From Taudactylus pleione (lineage: Eukaryota > Chordata > Amphibia > Anura > Myobatrachidae), in NCBI GenBank assembly GCA_031769625.1, contig JAUIMM010001250.1:124001-188000 (forward strand): 64,000 bases of DNA. The letters are read 5' to 3'. Numbering within the stretch: position 1 is the stretch's first letter; each line of letters starts with the position of its first letter. Both the position numbers and the translations under genes were made by a program. Below are positions 40,001 through 50,480 of this stretch, one piece after another. The notes beneath the pieces are model-generated. The model was given only the letters and a program-made list of their open reading frames with translations, had not been told where the DNA came from and did not search any database.

Positions 40001-42770
40001 TTTCCCATTGCTGTACATGTGTGATATGTCTTATAGTGTTTCCCATTGCTGTACATGTGTGATGTGTCTTATAGTGTTTCCCATTGCTGTACACGTGTGA
40101 TATGTCTTATAGTGTTTGCCCTTGCTGTACATGTGTGATATGTCTTATAGTGTTTCCCCTTGCTGTACATGTGTGATATGTCTTATAGTGTTTCCAATTC
40201 TGTACATGTGTGATATGTCTTATTGTGTTTCCCCTTGCTGTACATGTGTGATGTGTCTTATAGTGTTTCCCCTTGCTGTACATGTGTGATATGTCTTATA
40301 GTGTTTCCCCTTGCTGTACATGTGTGATATGTCTTATAGTGTTTCCCCTTGCTGTACATGTGTGATGTTTTATACTATTTTCCCTTGCTGTACATGTGTG
40401 ATGTGTCTTATAGTGTTTCCCATTGCTGTACATGTGTGATGTGTCTTGTAGTGTTTCCCCTTGCTGTAAACGTGACATGTTTTATACTATTTTCCCTTGC
40501 TGTACATGTGTGATGTGTCTTATAGTGTTTCCCCTTGCTGTACACGCATGATGTGTTTTATACTGTTTCCCCTTGCTGTACATGTGTGATATGTCTTATA
40601 GTGTTTCCCATTGCTGTACATGTGTGATGTGTCTTATAGTGTTTCCCCTTGCTGTACATGTGTGATATGTCTTATAGTGTTTCCCCTTTCTGTAAACGTG
40701 ACATGTTTTATACTATTTTCCCTTGCTGTACATGTGTGATGTGTCTTATAGTGTTTCCCCTTGCTGTACACGCATGATGTGTTTTATACTGTTTCCCCTT
40801 GCTGTACATGTGTGATATGTCTTATAGTGTTTCCCATTGCTGTACATGTGTGATGTGTCTTATAGTGTTTCCCATTGCTGTACACGTGTGATATGTCTTA
40901 TAGTGTTTGCCCTTGCTGTACATGTGTGATATGTCTTATAGTGTTTCCCCTTGCTGTACACGCATGATGTGTTTTATACTGCTTCCCCTTGCTGTACATG
41001 TGTGATATGTCTTATAGTGTTTCCCATTGCTGTACATGTGTGATGTGTCTTATAGTGTTTCCCATTGGTGTACACGTGTGATATGTCTTATAGTGTTTGC
41101 CCTTGCTGTACATGTGTGATATGTCTTATACTGTTTCCCCTTGCTGTACATGTGTGATGTGTCTTATAGTGTTTCCCATTGCTGTACATGTGTGATATGT
41201 CTTATAGTGTTTCCCATTGCTGTACATGTGTGATGTGTCTTATAGTGTTTCCCCTTGCTGTACATGTGTGATATGTCTTATAGTGTTTCCTCTTTCTGTA
41301 AACGTGACATGTTTTATACTGTTTCCCCTTGCTGTACATGTGTGATGTGTCTTATAGTGTTTCCCATTGCTGTAAACGTGACATGTTTTATACTGTTTCC
41401 CCTTGCTGTACATGTGTGATGTGTCTTATAGTGTTTCCCATTGCTGTACATGTGTGATGTGTCTTATAGTGTTTCCCCTTGCTGTACACGCATGATGTGT
41501 TTTATACTGTTTCCCCTTGCTGTACATGTGTGATATGTCTTATAGTGTTTCCCATTGCTGTACATGTGTGATGTGTCTTATAGTGTTTCCCCTTGCTGTA
41601 CATGTGTGATATGTCTTATACTGTTTCCCCTTTCTGTAAACGTGACATGTTTTATACTATTTTCCCTTGCTGTACATGTGTGATGTGTCTTATAGTGTTT
41701 CCCCTTTCTGTACACGCATGATGTGTTTTATACTGTTTCCCCTTGCTGTACATGTGTGATATGTCTTATAGTGTTTCCCATTGCTGTACATGTGTGATAT
41801 GTCTTATAGTGTTTCCCCTTTCTGTAAACGTGACATGTTTTATACTATTTTCCCTTGCTGTACATGTGTGATGTGTCTTATAGTGTTTCCCCTTGCTGTA
41901 CACGCATGATGTGTTTTATACTGTTTCCCCTTGCTGTACATGTGTGATGTGTTTTATACTGTTTCCCCTTGCTGTACATGTGTGATATGTCTTATAGTGT
42001 TTCCCATTGCTGTACATGTGTGATGTATCTTATAGTGTTTCCCATTGCTGTACACGTGTGATATGTCTTATAGTGTTTGCCCTTGCTGTACATGTGTCAT
42101 ATGTCTTATAGTGTTTCCCCTTGCTGTACATGTGTGATATGTCTTATAGTGTTTCCCCTTGCTGTACATGTGTGATATGTCTTATAGTGTTTCCCCTTGC
42201 TGTACATGTGTGATGTGTCTTATAGTGTTTCCCCTTGCTGTACATGTGTGATATGTCTTATAGTGTTTCCTCTTTCTGTAAACGTGACATGTTTTATACT
42301 ATTTTCCCTTGCTGTACATGTGTGATGTGTCTTATAGTGTTTCCCCTTGCTGTACACGCATGATGTGTTTTATACTGTTTCCCCTTGCTGTACATGTGTG
42401 ATATGTCTTATAGTGTTTCCCATTGCTGTACATGTGTGATGTGTCTTATAGTGTTTCCCATTGCTGTACACGTGTGATATGTCTTATAGTGTTTGCCCTT
42501 GCTGTACATGTGTGATATGTCTTATAGTGTTTCCCCTTGCTGTACATGTGTGATATGTCTTATAGTGTTTCCCCTTGCTGTACATGTGTGATATGTCTTA
42601 TAGTGTTTCCCATTGCTGTACATGTGTGATGTGTCTTATAGTGTTTCCCCTTGCTGTACATGTGTGATGTGTCTTATAGTGTTTCCCCTTTCTGTAAACG
42701 TGACATGTTTTATACTATTTTCCCTTTCTGTACATGTGTGACATGGCTTATATTGTTTTCCCGTGCTTTA
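25020..42770. repeat. 38-bp satellite array, about 465 units
   Basis: A tandem array with a 38-bp unit containing TCTTATAGTGTTTCCCATTG, followed by CTGTACATGTGTGATATG. Main variants are CCCATTG/CCCCTTG, TACATGTG/TACACGTG, GATATG/GATGTG, and rarer TACACGCATGATGTGTTTTATACTG and AAACGTGACATG units that concentrate right of about 31700. Some units are shortened (for example near 34551, 35340 and 37860). The TATAG segment supplies a plus-strand stop, so unlike the 34-bp array this one has no long frames. The few frames inside it (35285-35467, 38301-38507, 38926-39108, 40296-40478) are runs of variant units. Confidence 0.98.
32400..42700. repeat. Higher-order repeats of about 3.6 kb and 2.8 kb in the 38-bp satellite
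   Basis: Rare variants recur in order at similar offsets. TCTTAGAGTG is at 32631 and 36198 (3567 bp). The shortened CTGTAAACGT unit is at 34551 and 38268 (3717 bp). TGTCATATGT is at 35621, 39262 and 42095 (3641 and 2833 bp). Varying offsets show unit gains and losses after duplication. Boundaries are approximate because neighbouring units are nearly identical. Confidence 0.75.
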
Positions 42771-43490
42771 CATGCGCTTTATAATGTTTCCCCTTGCTGT
42801 ACATGTGTTTTATAATGTTTCCCCTTGCTGTACATGTGTTTTATAATGTTTCCCCTTGCTGTAAATGTGTTTTATAATGTTTACCTTTGCTGTACATGTG
42901 TTTTATAATGTTTCCCTTTGCTGTACATGTGTTTTATAATGTTTACCTTTGCTGTACATGTGTTTTATAATGTTTCCCCTTGCTGTACATGTGTTTTATA
43001 ATCTTTCCCCTTGCTGGACATGTGTTTTATAATGTTTCCCTTTGCTGTACATGTGTTTTATAATGTTTACCTTTGCTGGACATGTGTTTTATAATGTTTC
43101 CCTTTGCTGTACATGTGTTTTATAATGTTTCCCTTTGCTGGACATGTGTTTTATAATGTTTCCCTTTGCTGTACATGTGTTTTATAATGTTTCCCCTTGC
43201 TGGACATGTGTTTTATAATGTTTCCCTTTGCTGTACATGTGTTTTATAATGTTTCCCCTTGCTGTACATGTGTTTTATAATGTTTCCCTTTGCTGGACAT
43301 GTGTTTTATAATGTTTCCCTTTGCTGTACATGTGTTTTATAATGTTTCCCCTTGCTGTACATGTGTTTTATAATGTTTCCCTTTGCTGTACATGTGTTTT
43401 ATAATGTTTCCCTTTGCTGTACATGTGTTTTATAATGTTTCCCCTTGCTGTACATGTGTTTTATAATGTTTCCCTTTGCTGTACATGTGT
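42771..43490. repeat. 31-bp satellite derived from the 38-bp unit
   Basis: About 23 tandem units of 31 bp contain TGTACATGTGTTTTATAATG, then TTTCCCYTTGC. Aligned to the 38-bp unit they lack seven bases (the GATATG region) and read TTTTATAATG where the parent has CTTATAGTG. Variants include TGGACATG and TTTACCTTTG. The array abuts the 38-bp array through two or three transitional units (about 42720-42780). Confidence 0.95.
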
Positions 43491-44019
43491 GTGTAGAACA
43501 ATGTTAGAGCTCCACCCTGTCACAATGCTGCTTTGTCACCCACTTTGTTACTGTTACCATAAGGAGAATTGTCAGTAAATGTCAGTAAATGTCAGTAAAT
43601 CACATTGCTGCTCACTACATACACACAATAATCACTACAGAATGCAGTGATTGGCACTTAGAAGTTCTCCCTGTGTTAGTGCATAGGGCAGGAATGAGCC
43701 CAGTGCTGGGGAACCTACTTACATTCATTTCTGTACATACAGCATCACTAACCTTCTGCCTCATTACTGCAGCTTCCTCTCCAGAACAGGTTAGTGGCAC
43801 CGAGAAAGGAGAATAGTAACAGATTCCACATTGTGCCTACTGAGCGGCTGTATCTATGTCCTCAGTCCTGATATAACTGCTGTCTGATCACTGTCACAGG
43901 ATGGGTGCTATCCTTCCATCTGAGCGGTCACAGATGAGACTATAGATATGTAGACTGTATTAGACACTCACAGATTAATGTAGATAGTAAATACAATATT
44001 TGGTGACTTATGCTCATAT
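43491..44019. other. No recognised gene; three 10-bp repeats
   Basis: GTCAGTAAAT occurs three times in tandem at 43571-43600. The rest is unique-looking sequence with short overlapping frames on both strands and no domain. Confidence 0.55.
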
Positions 44020-44464
44020 TGTTAGGATCTGCAGTTAAGCAGATCATATTGTTTGCAGTTTCCAGCCTTAGTTGCTACTAAGGCACTGCACTAATTACTG
44101 CCGGTGTGTGTGCAGTATCTGGTGAACACTAATTGATTATCCTGTCTGTGCACAGCCCAGGTGAACACTAGTCTGTCATTAAGGGAGGCTTGCTCTGGTT
44201 GGGCCCTGTTTCTGTTAAATTCCAGCCAGCCCTTCACTCCATGCCGGTGATAGAGGTTCTCGTGCTTCACTACTATTAAAAGCAAACCAGCCCAAAGGTT
44301 GCGTCTCACTTTTTGCCCACAGGTCACAACTAGTAAAGGCAAATCAGCCCTCAAGGCTGCTTCCACAGCCCAGAGGCTGCATCACTCCCTAAGCTCTCTG
44401 GCCATGGCTAGTCAATGCAATTCACTAAACTTGATCTTGTATGCTTAACCCTGAGTTCCTAACA
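44020..44464 (+). repeat. 5' LTR of the chromodomain Ty3/gypsy element
   Basis: Begins TG at 44020 (TGTTAGGATCTGCAGTTAAG) and ends CA at 44464, 445 bp. The first 240 bp match the 3' LTR from 49146. The following part contains AAGGCTGC-type segments that are duplicated within this LTR. TTATCACTGGCC follows directly, in the position of the primer-binding region. Confidence 0.82.
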
Positions 44465-44504
44465 TTATCACTGGCCATAAAAAGGAGATTTACAGAGGTT
44501 AGTC

Positions 44505-45351
44505 ATGGAAGCCGGACAGAATCTGGCGCAAATCCTGGCAGCCCAAATTCAGGTGTTAACCCAGAAGGTCCAGGAACTTTTCCTTAAAATTGAGGATACA
44601 CGGGTGGCTCCCATACACCCTGTGGTTCATGAACCCAAACTTAATCTGCCTGACCATTTCTCAGGGAGTCGTAAGGACTTCATAAATTTTAAGGAAAGCT
44701 GCAAGCTTTATTTCAAGCTTAGGCCTCAATCCTTTGGTTTCGAGGTTCAGTGAGTTGGGATAATAATTTCTCTCCTGCAAGTGGATCCGCAGATTTGAGC
44801 TTTTGGTCTCCTCTTCACCTATGCTGCCCTTCAGATTGTGGACTCTTTTCTCAGATCTCAAACTACTATATGATGACCCAGGCAAGGCAGCTCTGGCAGA
44901 GGCTAGCCTTCGGTCTCTGAGACAGGAGAATTGGCCAGTGGAGGACTACTATACTGAGTTCCAGAAATGGGCCGTGGACTCCGGATGGAATGACCCTACT
45001 CTGCGGAGTCAGTTTTGATTGGGTCTGTCAGAACAGATTAAATATGTCCTGGTTAAACATCCCTCTGCAGGTACTTTGGATGACCTTATGAACCTGGCAG
45101 TATGCATTTATCAACGTCTCCGGGAGCGCAGACTGGAGAGGAACCTGCTGTCTCTAGCCCCCCGTTCATGTTTTTGGGTTCCTTCTTCAGATCATGATGA
45201 ACCAATGCAGTTGGGAGCTTTCCATCTTCCTGCAGAGGAAAAATGGAGGAGGTGCACACTGGGAACACATGCACAATATGCATGTATTGCGGAGGGTAAA
45301 GGACATGTGGCCCAACTCTGCCCTGTCAAGTCAGTAAAAGGAAAGATCTAG
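44505..45351 (+). pseudogene. gag: gag remnant of the chromodomain Ty3/gypsy element
   Basis: The first frame (44505-44753, ATG at 44505) has a coiled N-terminus and then the start of a retrotransposon Gag domain (LPDHFSGSRKDFINF). A frameshift between about 44754 and 44803 moves the match to another frame, where DYYTEFQKWAVDSGW is typical of the Ty3/gypsy Gag capsid region. A TGA at 45016-45018 interrupts this frame, and it then runs on to 45351. The expected CCHC zinc knuckle near 45260-45330 is degenerate. In the family this protein forms the particle and binds element RNA. Here it is a pseudogene. Confidence 0.85.
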
Positions 45352-45419
45352 ATGGTAGTGGAGAGTTACATCTAGGACTTCCATCCATCTCTCCTAGGAA
45401 TTCAGTTATTTTCCCCACC

Positions 45420-45884
45420 TTGCTCCAGTCTTCGTATGGCCAGGACTCAGTCTCAGCTTTTATTGATAGTGGGGTTGCAGAGAATTTTATTGACCAGGCA
45501 TTCTTCGAGACCTTGGGATTATCTCCTGAACTCCTGGATAACCCAGTCGCTGTTGGGCTTGATGGCAATAATCTTTCTTCTATTCCTATTTCCTTCTGGA
45601 TGCCACCCATACAGTTGACCATAGGAGCCCTTGATCATAAAGTACTGTCCTTTCTTCTCCTCCAGTGTCTGATGGCTCCCGTGGTTATTGGTCTACCATG
45701 GTTAAATAAACACAACCCAGTTATCCAGTGGCACACTGGGGAGATTCTACAGTGTGATTCCACTTGTTTCAATCATTGTTTATCTCATCCTGTTTGTCTG
45801 GCCACAGTCATTTCTTCAGAAACTCCCATGATTCCTGCTCCATATTGTGACCTGGCAGAGGTTTTTTTTTTAAAAAAAAGCTGA
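45420..45884 (+). pseudogene. pro: Protease domain of the chromodomain Ty3/gypsy element
   Basis: An open frame of 154 codons contains FIDSGVAENFID, matching the retropepsin active-site motif (Asp-Ser/Thr-Gly). A downstream APVVIGLPWL segment matches the conserved hydrophobic-Gly motif of aspartic proteases. The frame stops after a run of T then A (about 45861-45879). RT homology continues in another frame, so a homopolymer frameshift probably separated protease from RT. The product would have processed Gag-Pol. No separate start codon is expected, because protease is normally read as part of a polyprotein. Confidence 0.85.
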
Positions 45885-47659
45885 TAATGTTCTACCACCT
45901 CATCAGTCCTTTGACTGTGCGATTGACCTATTACCTAATGCCAGACTCCTTAAGAGTAGGCTCTATGCATTATCTGTCCCTGAAAATTAAGCAATGCAAG
46001 AATATATTCAGGATGCCCTCGAGAAGGGATTCATACAGCCATCCAAATCCACAGTGGGTGCCGGTTTGTTTTTTGTCCAAAATAAAGATAGGTCTCTCCG
46101 GCCCTGCAAAAAGAAAGTATGGTGGTCGCTCACGTCAGCTTAATGATATTGCTCAGGTGCTTGTAAAGGGTGGGGTTTATACTGAATTACAGAAAAAAGA
46201 ATACTTGAATCCTACATGATAATAGAAATTCAGAGGTATTGGTTGCATACATTTGCAAATATATGATTAAGCGCCAGGCCAGCATCAAGGCTCCTCTATA
46301 CCGCATCCCTAACATTAAGGGGTTCATGTCTGAGGCACAGAGCAGCCCAAAAGAACCAAGCCAAGGACCACTACCAGGGCATCACATGAAAAATGGAAGA
46401 AAGGTGATAGTGAAGTGTAAAGTATAGATGAACCCATTAATGTTAGGGATGCTGGTATAGAGGAGCCTTGATGCTGGCCCGGCGCTTAATCATATATTTG
46501 CAAATGTATGCAACCAATATCTCTGAATTTCTATTATCATGTAGGAGTCAAGTATTTTTGCTAATATTGCTGCAGTGTGCTGGAGGGAATCTTCTTTTTT
46601 CTGTGGTCTCTCCTGCCCTGCATAGACTTTCGTGGTCTAAACAAGATCACCGTGAATAATGCCTACCCTCTGTCCTTGATTTCGGCCTGTTTGACCAGTT
46701 ATGGGAGGAATCAATCTTCTCTAAGATTGATTTACGCAGAGCCTACAATGTCATCAGCATTCATGAAGGAGATGAACATGCATTTTGAATACCTAGTCAT
46801 GCCCTTTGGTCTGTCCAATGCCCCAGCATTCTTCCAGGATTTCATTAACAAGATCTTGAGAGATTTCCTGGAAGTCTTCGCAGTCGTATATTTGGATGAA
46901 ATCCTCATCTTTGCCAAGTCTGTGGAGCAACATCGACTACAAGTGAGACGTATACTGCGAAGACTCTTGGAGAATAATCTGTATGCCAAAGTAGAGAAGT
47001 GAGAGTTCGAGGTGGAGGAGATATCTTTTTTAGGCTACATAATTTCCTCTCTGGGATTCTCCATGGATCCAAATAAGGTGAAGGCTTTATTAGATTGGGA
47101 ACAACCCACATCTTTAAAGGCCATACAGCAATTTTTGGGGTTCTCGAACTATCTTCGCCGATTTATTAAGCCCTTCTCTACTATTGTTTCGCCCATTGTA
47201 GACTTGACCAAAAAAGGGGTGGATGTCTGTAATTGGCCTCCCAAAGCTGTACAGGTGTTCAATCAACTGAAGGCAGCTTTTGTGTGCACTCTTGTTCTCA
47301 GTCATTCCAATCCTGACCTTCCTTTTGTAGTGGAAGTGGACGCTTCTAAGATTGGAGTAGGAGCCATACTTTCCCAAAGAGATTTGAGAGACAATAAACT
47401 ACATCCATGTGCCTTCTTCTCATGGAAATTCCAGTCAGCAGAAAGGAATTATGTTGTAGGCAACCGAGAACTGTGGGCATTCGAGGATTGGTGCAACTCT
47501 TTAGAGGGGGCTAACCATGTGGTGTCAATATTGACTGATCACAAGAATCTGGCACATAGATTCTGCCAAAATGTTGAATGTCAGACAAGCGCAATGGGCT
47601 CTGTTCTTTTTCCCATTTCAATTATACCATCTTCTTTCAACAGGGGTCTAAATACGTGA
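45880..47659 (+). pseudogene. pol: Reverse transcriptase and RNase H remnant of the chromodomain Ty3/gypsy element
   Basis: The N-terminal RT motifs are read from 45880 to about 46108. The domain is then interrupted to about 46570 by an inserted inverted repeat and resumes at about 46619. RT motifs such as LVMPFGLSNAPAFFQDF follow. The catalytic YxDD box reads YLDE (46889-46900), so the second aspartate is lost. A TGA lies at 47000-47002, and frame changes occur near 46690 and 46780. The RT connection (QFLGFSNYLRRFIKPFS) and RNase H (FVVEVDASKIGVGAIL, then ILTDHKNL) follow in one frame to 47659. After about 47560 the homology shifts frame again. The enzyme cannot be active. Confidence 0.92.
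46200..46556. mobile_element. Long inverted repeat (foldback element) inserted in the RT domain
   Basis: Two arms of about 128 bp (46200-46327 and 46429-46556) are inverted copies with only a handful of mismatches, around a 101-bp spacer. The outer ends read AATACTTGA and TCAAGTATT. It could be a MITE with very long terminal repeats. A short RT stretch of about 55-60 bp occurs on both sides of the interruption (46046-46108 and 46571-46626), each holding a form of GTCTCTCCNGCCCTGCA. No coding potential is seen in the repeat itself. Confidence 0.85.
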
Positions 47660-47747
47660 AAGCAGATGCTCTTTTGCATAGTTTTTCTGTGGAACAGTAT
47701 CCTACTGAGAGGAGACCATCATTCCCTCTGCTCTGATTCATTTTGCC

Positions 47748-48743
47748 ATGACAAGAACCTTGGCAGACTCTCTAAGATGGCGTCAATTGGAAGCTCCTCC
47801 AGAAATGCCCCATGGCTTAGTTTTTGTTCCGGACAGCTCTCGCAAAGCTGTCCTTAAAGATTTTCACTCGTACAAGGTTGGGGGTCATCCAGGTGTCACT
47901 AGGACTCTAGAACTGCTGTCATACTCTGTTTGGTGGCAGTCCATGCCACAAGATGTTCGTGAGTTTGTGGCAGCTTGCGATGTCTGTGCTAGGAACAAAA
48001 CCCTCCATACCTCTCCTACCGGTCTGTTGTGTCCATGATCTACTCCTCTCAAGCCATGGACACATATTGCAATGGACTTTGTGGTGGATCTTCCATCTTC
48101 TGCTCATTGTACAGTTATCTGGACCATTATCAACAGATTTTCCAAAATTGTGCATTTCGTTCCTCCTGGCAAATTACCATCAGCCAAAGAACTGGCAGTA
48201 CTTTTTGTTCAACATGTCTTTAGATCATATGGGCTTCCTTTGGACATTGTTTCTGACCATGGTACCCAGTTTGTTGTGAATTTCTGGAAATGCTTTTGTG
48301 GTGATCTGTGCATTAAGGTCAGTCTGTCATCAGGATATCATCTGCAGTCCAATGGTCAAACAGAGCGGACCAATCAATCTCTGGAACAGTATTCCACTGC
48401 TTCATTGCCAAATATCAGAACAACTGGGTGTCTCTTTTGCCATTTGCTGAGTTTGCCTACAACAATTCTCATCATTCTTCATCTTCAGTATCTCCATTTT
48501 TCTCCAATTTCGGAAATCATCCCAGGAGCAATTCTTTTGAGTCTTCACCAAATGCAGGCCCTTCATCTTCATATCTGTTTCCAGATTACAATCCGTCTGG
48601 AGGAAAGTACTTCAGTCCATTCGGCAGGTGTCTGGTTATTCCAAGGGCTGGGCAGACAGACACCGCAGGCCTTGCAGTCTGAAGGTGGAGGATTTGGTTT
48701 GGTTTTCCACCAAGAACATCAATCTGCGCAAATATCTCAATAA
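47748..48743 (+). pseudogene. int: Integrase of the chromodomain Ty3/gypsy element
   Basis: The zinc-binding part (47748-48038) shows the HHCC arrangement, with GGHPGVTRTLELL and CDVCARNK. A TGA at 48036-48038 interrupts it, and the same frame continues into the catalytic core. The acidic triad is complete: Asp at 48075, Asp in SDHGTQF (48255-48257) and Glu in QTER (48363-48365). Exactly 35 residues separate the last two, the DD35E spacing. After about 48410 homology moves to another frame (48428-48682). In the family this enzyme inserts the DNA copy into the host genome. The interruptions make it a pseudogene. Confidence 0.92.
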
Positions 48744-49220
48744 TTGGGACCCAAGTTCATCAGGCCAGTCAGAATTATTGCTCAAATTAATCCTGTGGCT
48801 TTTAGTTTAAATTTACCCCAGTCTCTCAAGATCAATAACACTTTCCACTGTTCTCTTCTAAAGTCAGTCTTCCTCTCCACCAGATACTCTCTCAAATGTT
48901 CAATCAGACCACCACCAGTTCTTGTTCAGGGACGCCGCGAGTTTGTTGTGATAAAAATCCTGGACTCTAGAATTTCCAGAGGCTGTCTCCAGTTTCTTGT
49001 ACACTGGAAAGGATACGGACCAGAGGAGCGATCCTGGATTCCACAAAAGTCATTGCATGCTCCTATCCTGAGAAGAAAGTTTTTTGAGGACTTTCTAGAC
49101 AAACCAGGGTTTAGGGGTTCCTTAACCCCTCATCAAGGGGGGTACTGCAAGTATCTGCCGTTAAGCAGATCATATTGTTTGCAGTTTCCAGCCTTAGTTG
49201 CTACTGAGGCACTGCACTAA
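48744..49220 (+). pseudogene. C-terminal pol region with chromodomain
   Basis: This open frame carries the end of Pol. A chromodomain lies at about 48939-49100, with FLVHWKGYGPEERSWIP as its signature. Chromodomains at the integrase C-terminus define the chromovirus branch of Ty3/gypsy and are thought to guide insertion towards marked chromatin. The frame reads on into the 3' LTR before stopping at 49220, so the true stop is probably altered. It overlaps the polypurine tract and LTR start. Confidence 0.9.
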
Positions 49221-49950
49221 TTACTGTCTGTCTGTGTACAGTATCAAATGCACACTAATTGATTCTCCTGTCTGTTCACAGCCCAGGTGCACACTAGTCT
49301 GTCATTAAGGGAGGCTTGCTCTGGTTGGGCCCTGTTTCTGTTAAATTCCAGCCAGCCCTTCACTCCATGCCAGTGACAGAGTTTCTCGTGCTTCCGGTTG
49401 TTCCAGTCTACTGTTTTTTCAGTTGAGTACCTGTGTCCAGTTTAAGTATTATTTACTGCCATTTGTTCCATTCAGGTGCAGTCTGAATTCCATCTGCTGT
49501 GTGCTGCTCGAGTCATCTAAACAGCACAGTGCGTATCTCTGCCCTCAGCCGCGTGTGTCATCCCAGCAGTTCAGAGTACACTTCTGTCCCGGGTGCATGC
49601 CAGCATCCAGCGGCTAGTGTCAACCTGGTGACACTGGTTGCATCTCAGCGTCCCAATTACGCAATCTGGTGCACCGATGTCAGTGTCAACCCGGCGACAT
49701 TGGTAGCATCTCAGCGTCCCAATTGTGCAATCCGTCACACCTACACCAGAGTCAACCCGGCGACATTGGTAGCATCTCAGCGTCCCAAGTGCACAATCCA
49801 GCACACCAATGCCAGTGTCAACTCTGCAACATTGGTAGCATCTCAGCATCTTGTTCACATTTTCATAAAGAGACTCACCATCTCTCAAGGCTGCTTCAAC
49901 AGCCCAAAAGCTGCATCTCACTTTCGGCTCACAGGCCTCAACTAGTAACA
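49146..49950 (+). repeat. 3' LTR of the chromodomain Ty3/gypsy element, expanded and truncated
   Basis: It starts TG at 49146 and follows the 5' LTR for about 240 bp to TCTCGTGCTTC. It then has about 460 bp absent from the 5' LTR, including a 66-bp tandem repeat. It regains similarity near 49885 (CTCAAGGCTGCTTC) and ends near CAACTAGTAA. The final part of the 5' LTR is missing, so the right end is truncated. Confidence 0.72.
49617..49860. repeat. 66-bp tandem repeat, nearly four copies, in the 3' LTR
   Basis: Units containing CGACATTGGTAGCATCTCAG start at 49617, 49683, 49749 and 49815. Because 66 is a multiple of three, 22-residue repeats appear in overlapping frames on both strands (49499-49945 plus, 49571-50056 minus). 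This explains those frames without a gene. Confidence 0.9.
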
Positions 49951-50480
49951 GTAAACCTCCCCTCCATCTTCTCACTAGGGAGGAGGCTACTGGTAGTCCT
50001 GGGGGCTGCTGGGAGATGTAGTTCTCCCAGTGCTGGGTACAGGGGGGAGAATACACTCACAAATGGGGGGGTTACTCACGCACACACTTAAAAACTCTCA
50101 TACTCACATATTAACCCTACTACAGAAGACTCGGCTCCCATTTTTGGTTGAAGAAGACACTGCTTCAGAATAATTAGGCTTGTCGGAAACTTCGAAGTGC
50201 TTAATTAGTCCTCAGCCGGCCAGGGGTGGGGGGGAGACAAGAGGGTGCCAGAGCAAGTCCCGCTGATTTAATGATTTTAGGATAAAATCTGATTTGCTGT
50301 GGAGGTACGAGAAAAAAGATGCAGAGATATCTAGAGAAATCACCACATCCCATTTTCAGTCCCCTAATTGATAAAAACCCTGCGGCTGTGGGAAAAACAC
50401 CATGCCGCAGGGTTTTGTACATTTTCCACCCACAATTGGATTCCCCCCATTGCATTTAAAAAAGTTGAATTCAATATTGG
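49951..50480. other. No gene; short inverted repeats
   Basis: Contains a GGGAGATGTAGTTCTCCC-type hairpin near 50010 and a CCCTGCGGC/GCCGCAGGG hairpin at 50378-50413. Both are typical of decayed non-autonomous elements. No complete element ends could be assigned. Confidence 0.5.

Larger units (their letters stand above)
44020..49950 (+). mobile_element. Degraded chromodomain Ty3/gypsy LTR retrotransposon (chromovirus type)
   Basis: The element has two related LTRs. Between them lie Gag, protease, reverse transcriptase, RNase H, integrase and a C-terminal chromodomain, in the standard Ty3/gypsy order on the plus strand. The purine run just before the 3' LTR (AAGGGGGG, 49134-49142) fits the polypurine tract. 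Coding is broken by frameshifts and stops, an inverted repeat is inserted in RT, and the 3' LTR carries a 66-bp repeat. Shared LTR sequence shows roughly 15 differences in about 230 bp, so the insertion is not recent. It is not capable of autonomous movement. Confidence 0.93.

Noticed and set aside
35285..40478. Minus-strand frames with HHACTARGNTIRHITHVQQ-type repeats
   Set aside because: They are translations of variant 38-bp satellite units.
49499..50056. Plus- and minus-strand frames with 22-residue repeats
   Set aside because: They are explained by the 66-bp tandem repeat (a multiple of three) in the 3' LTR.
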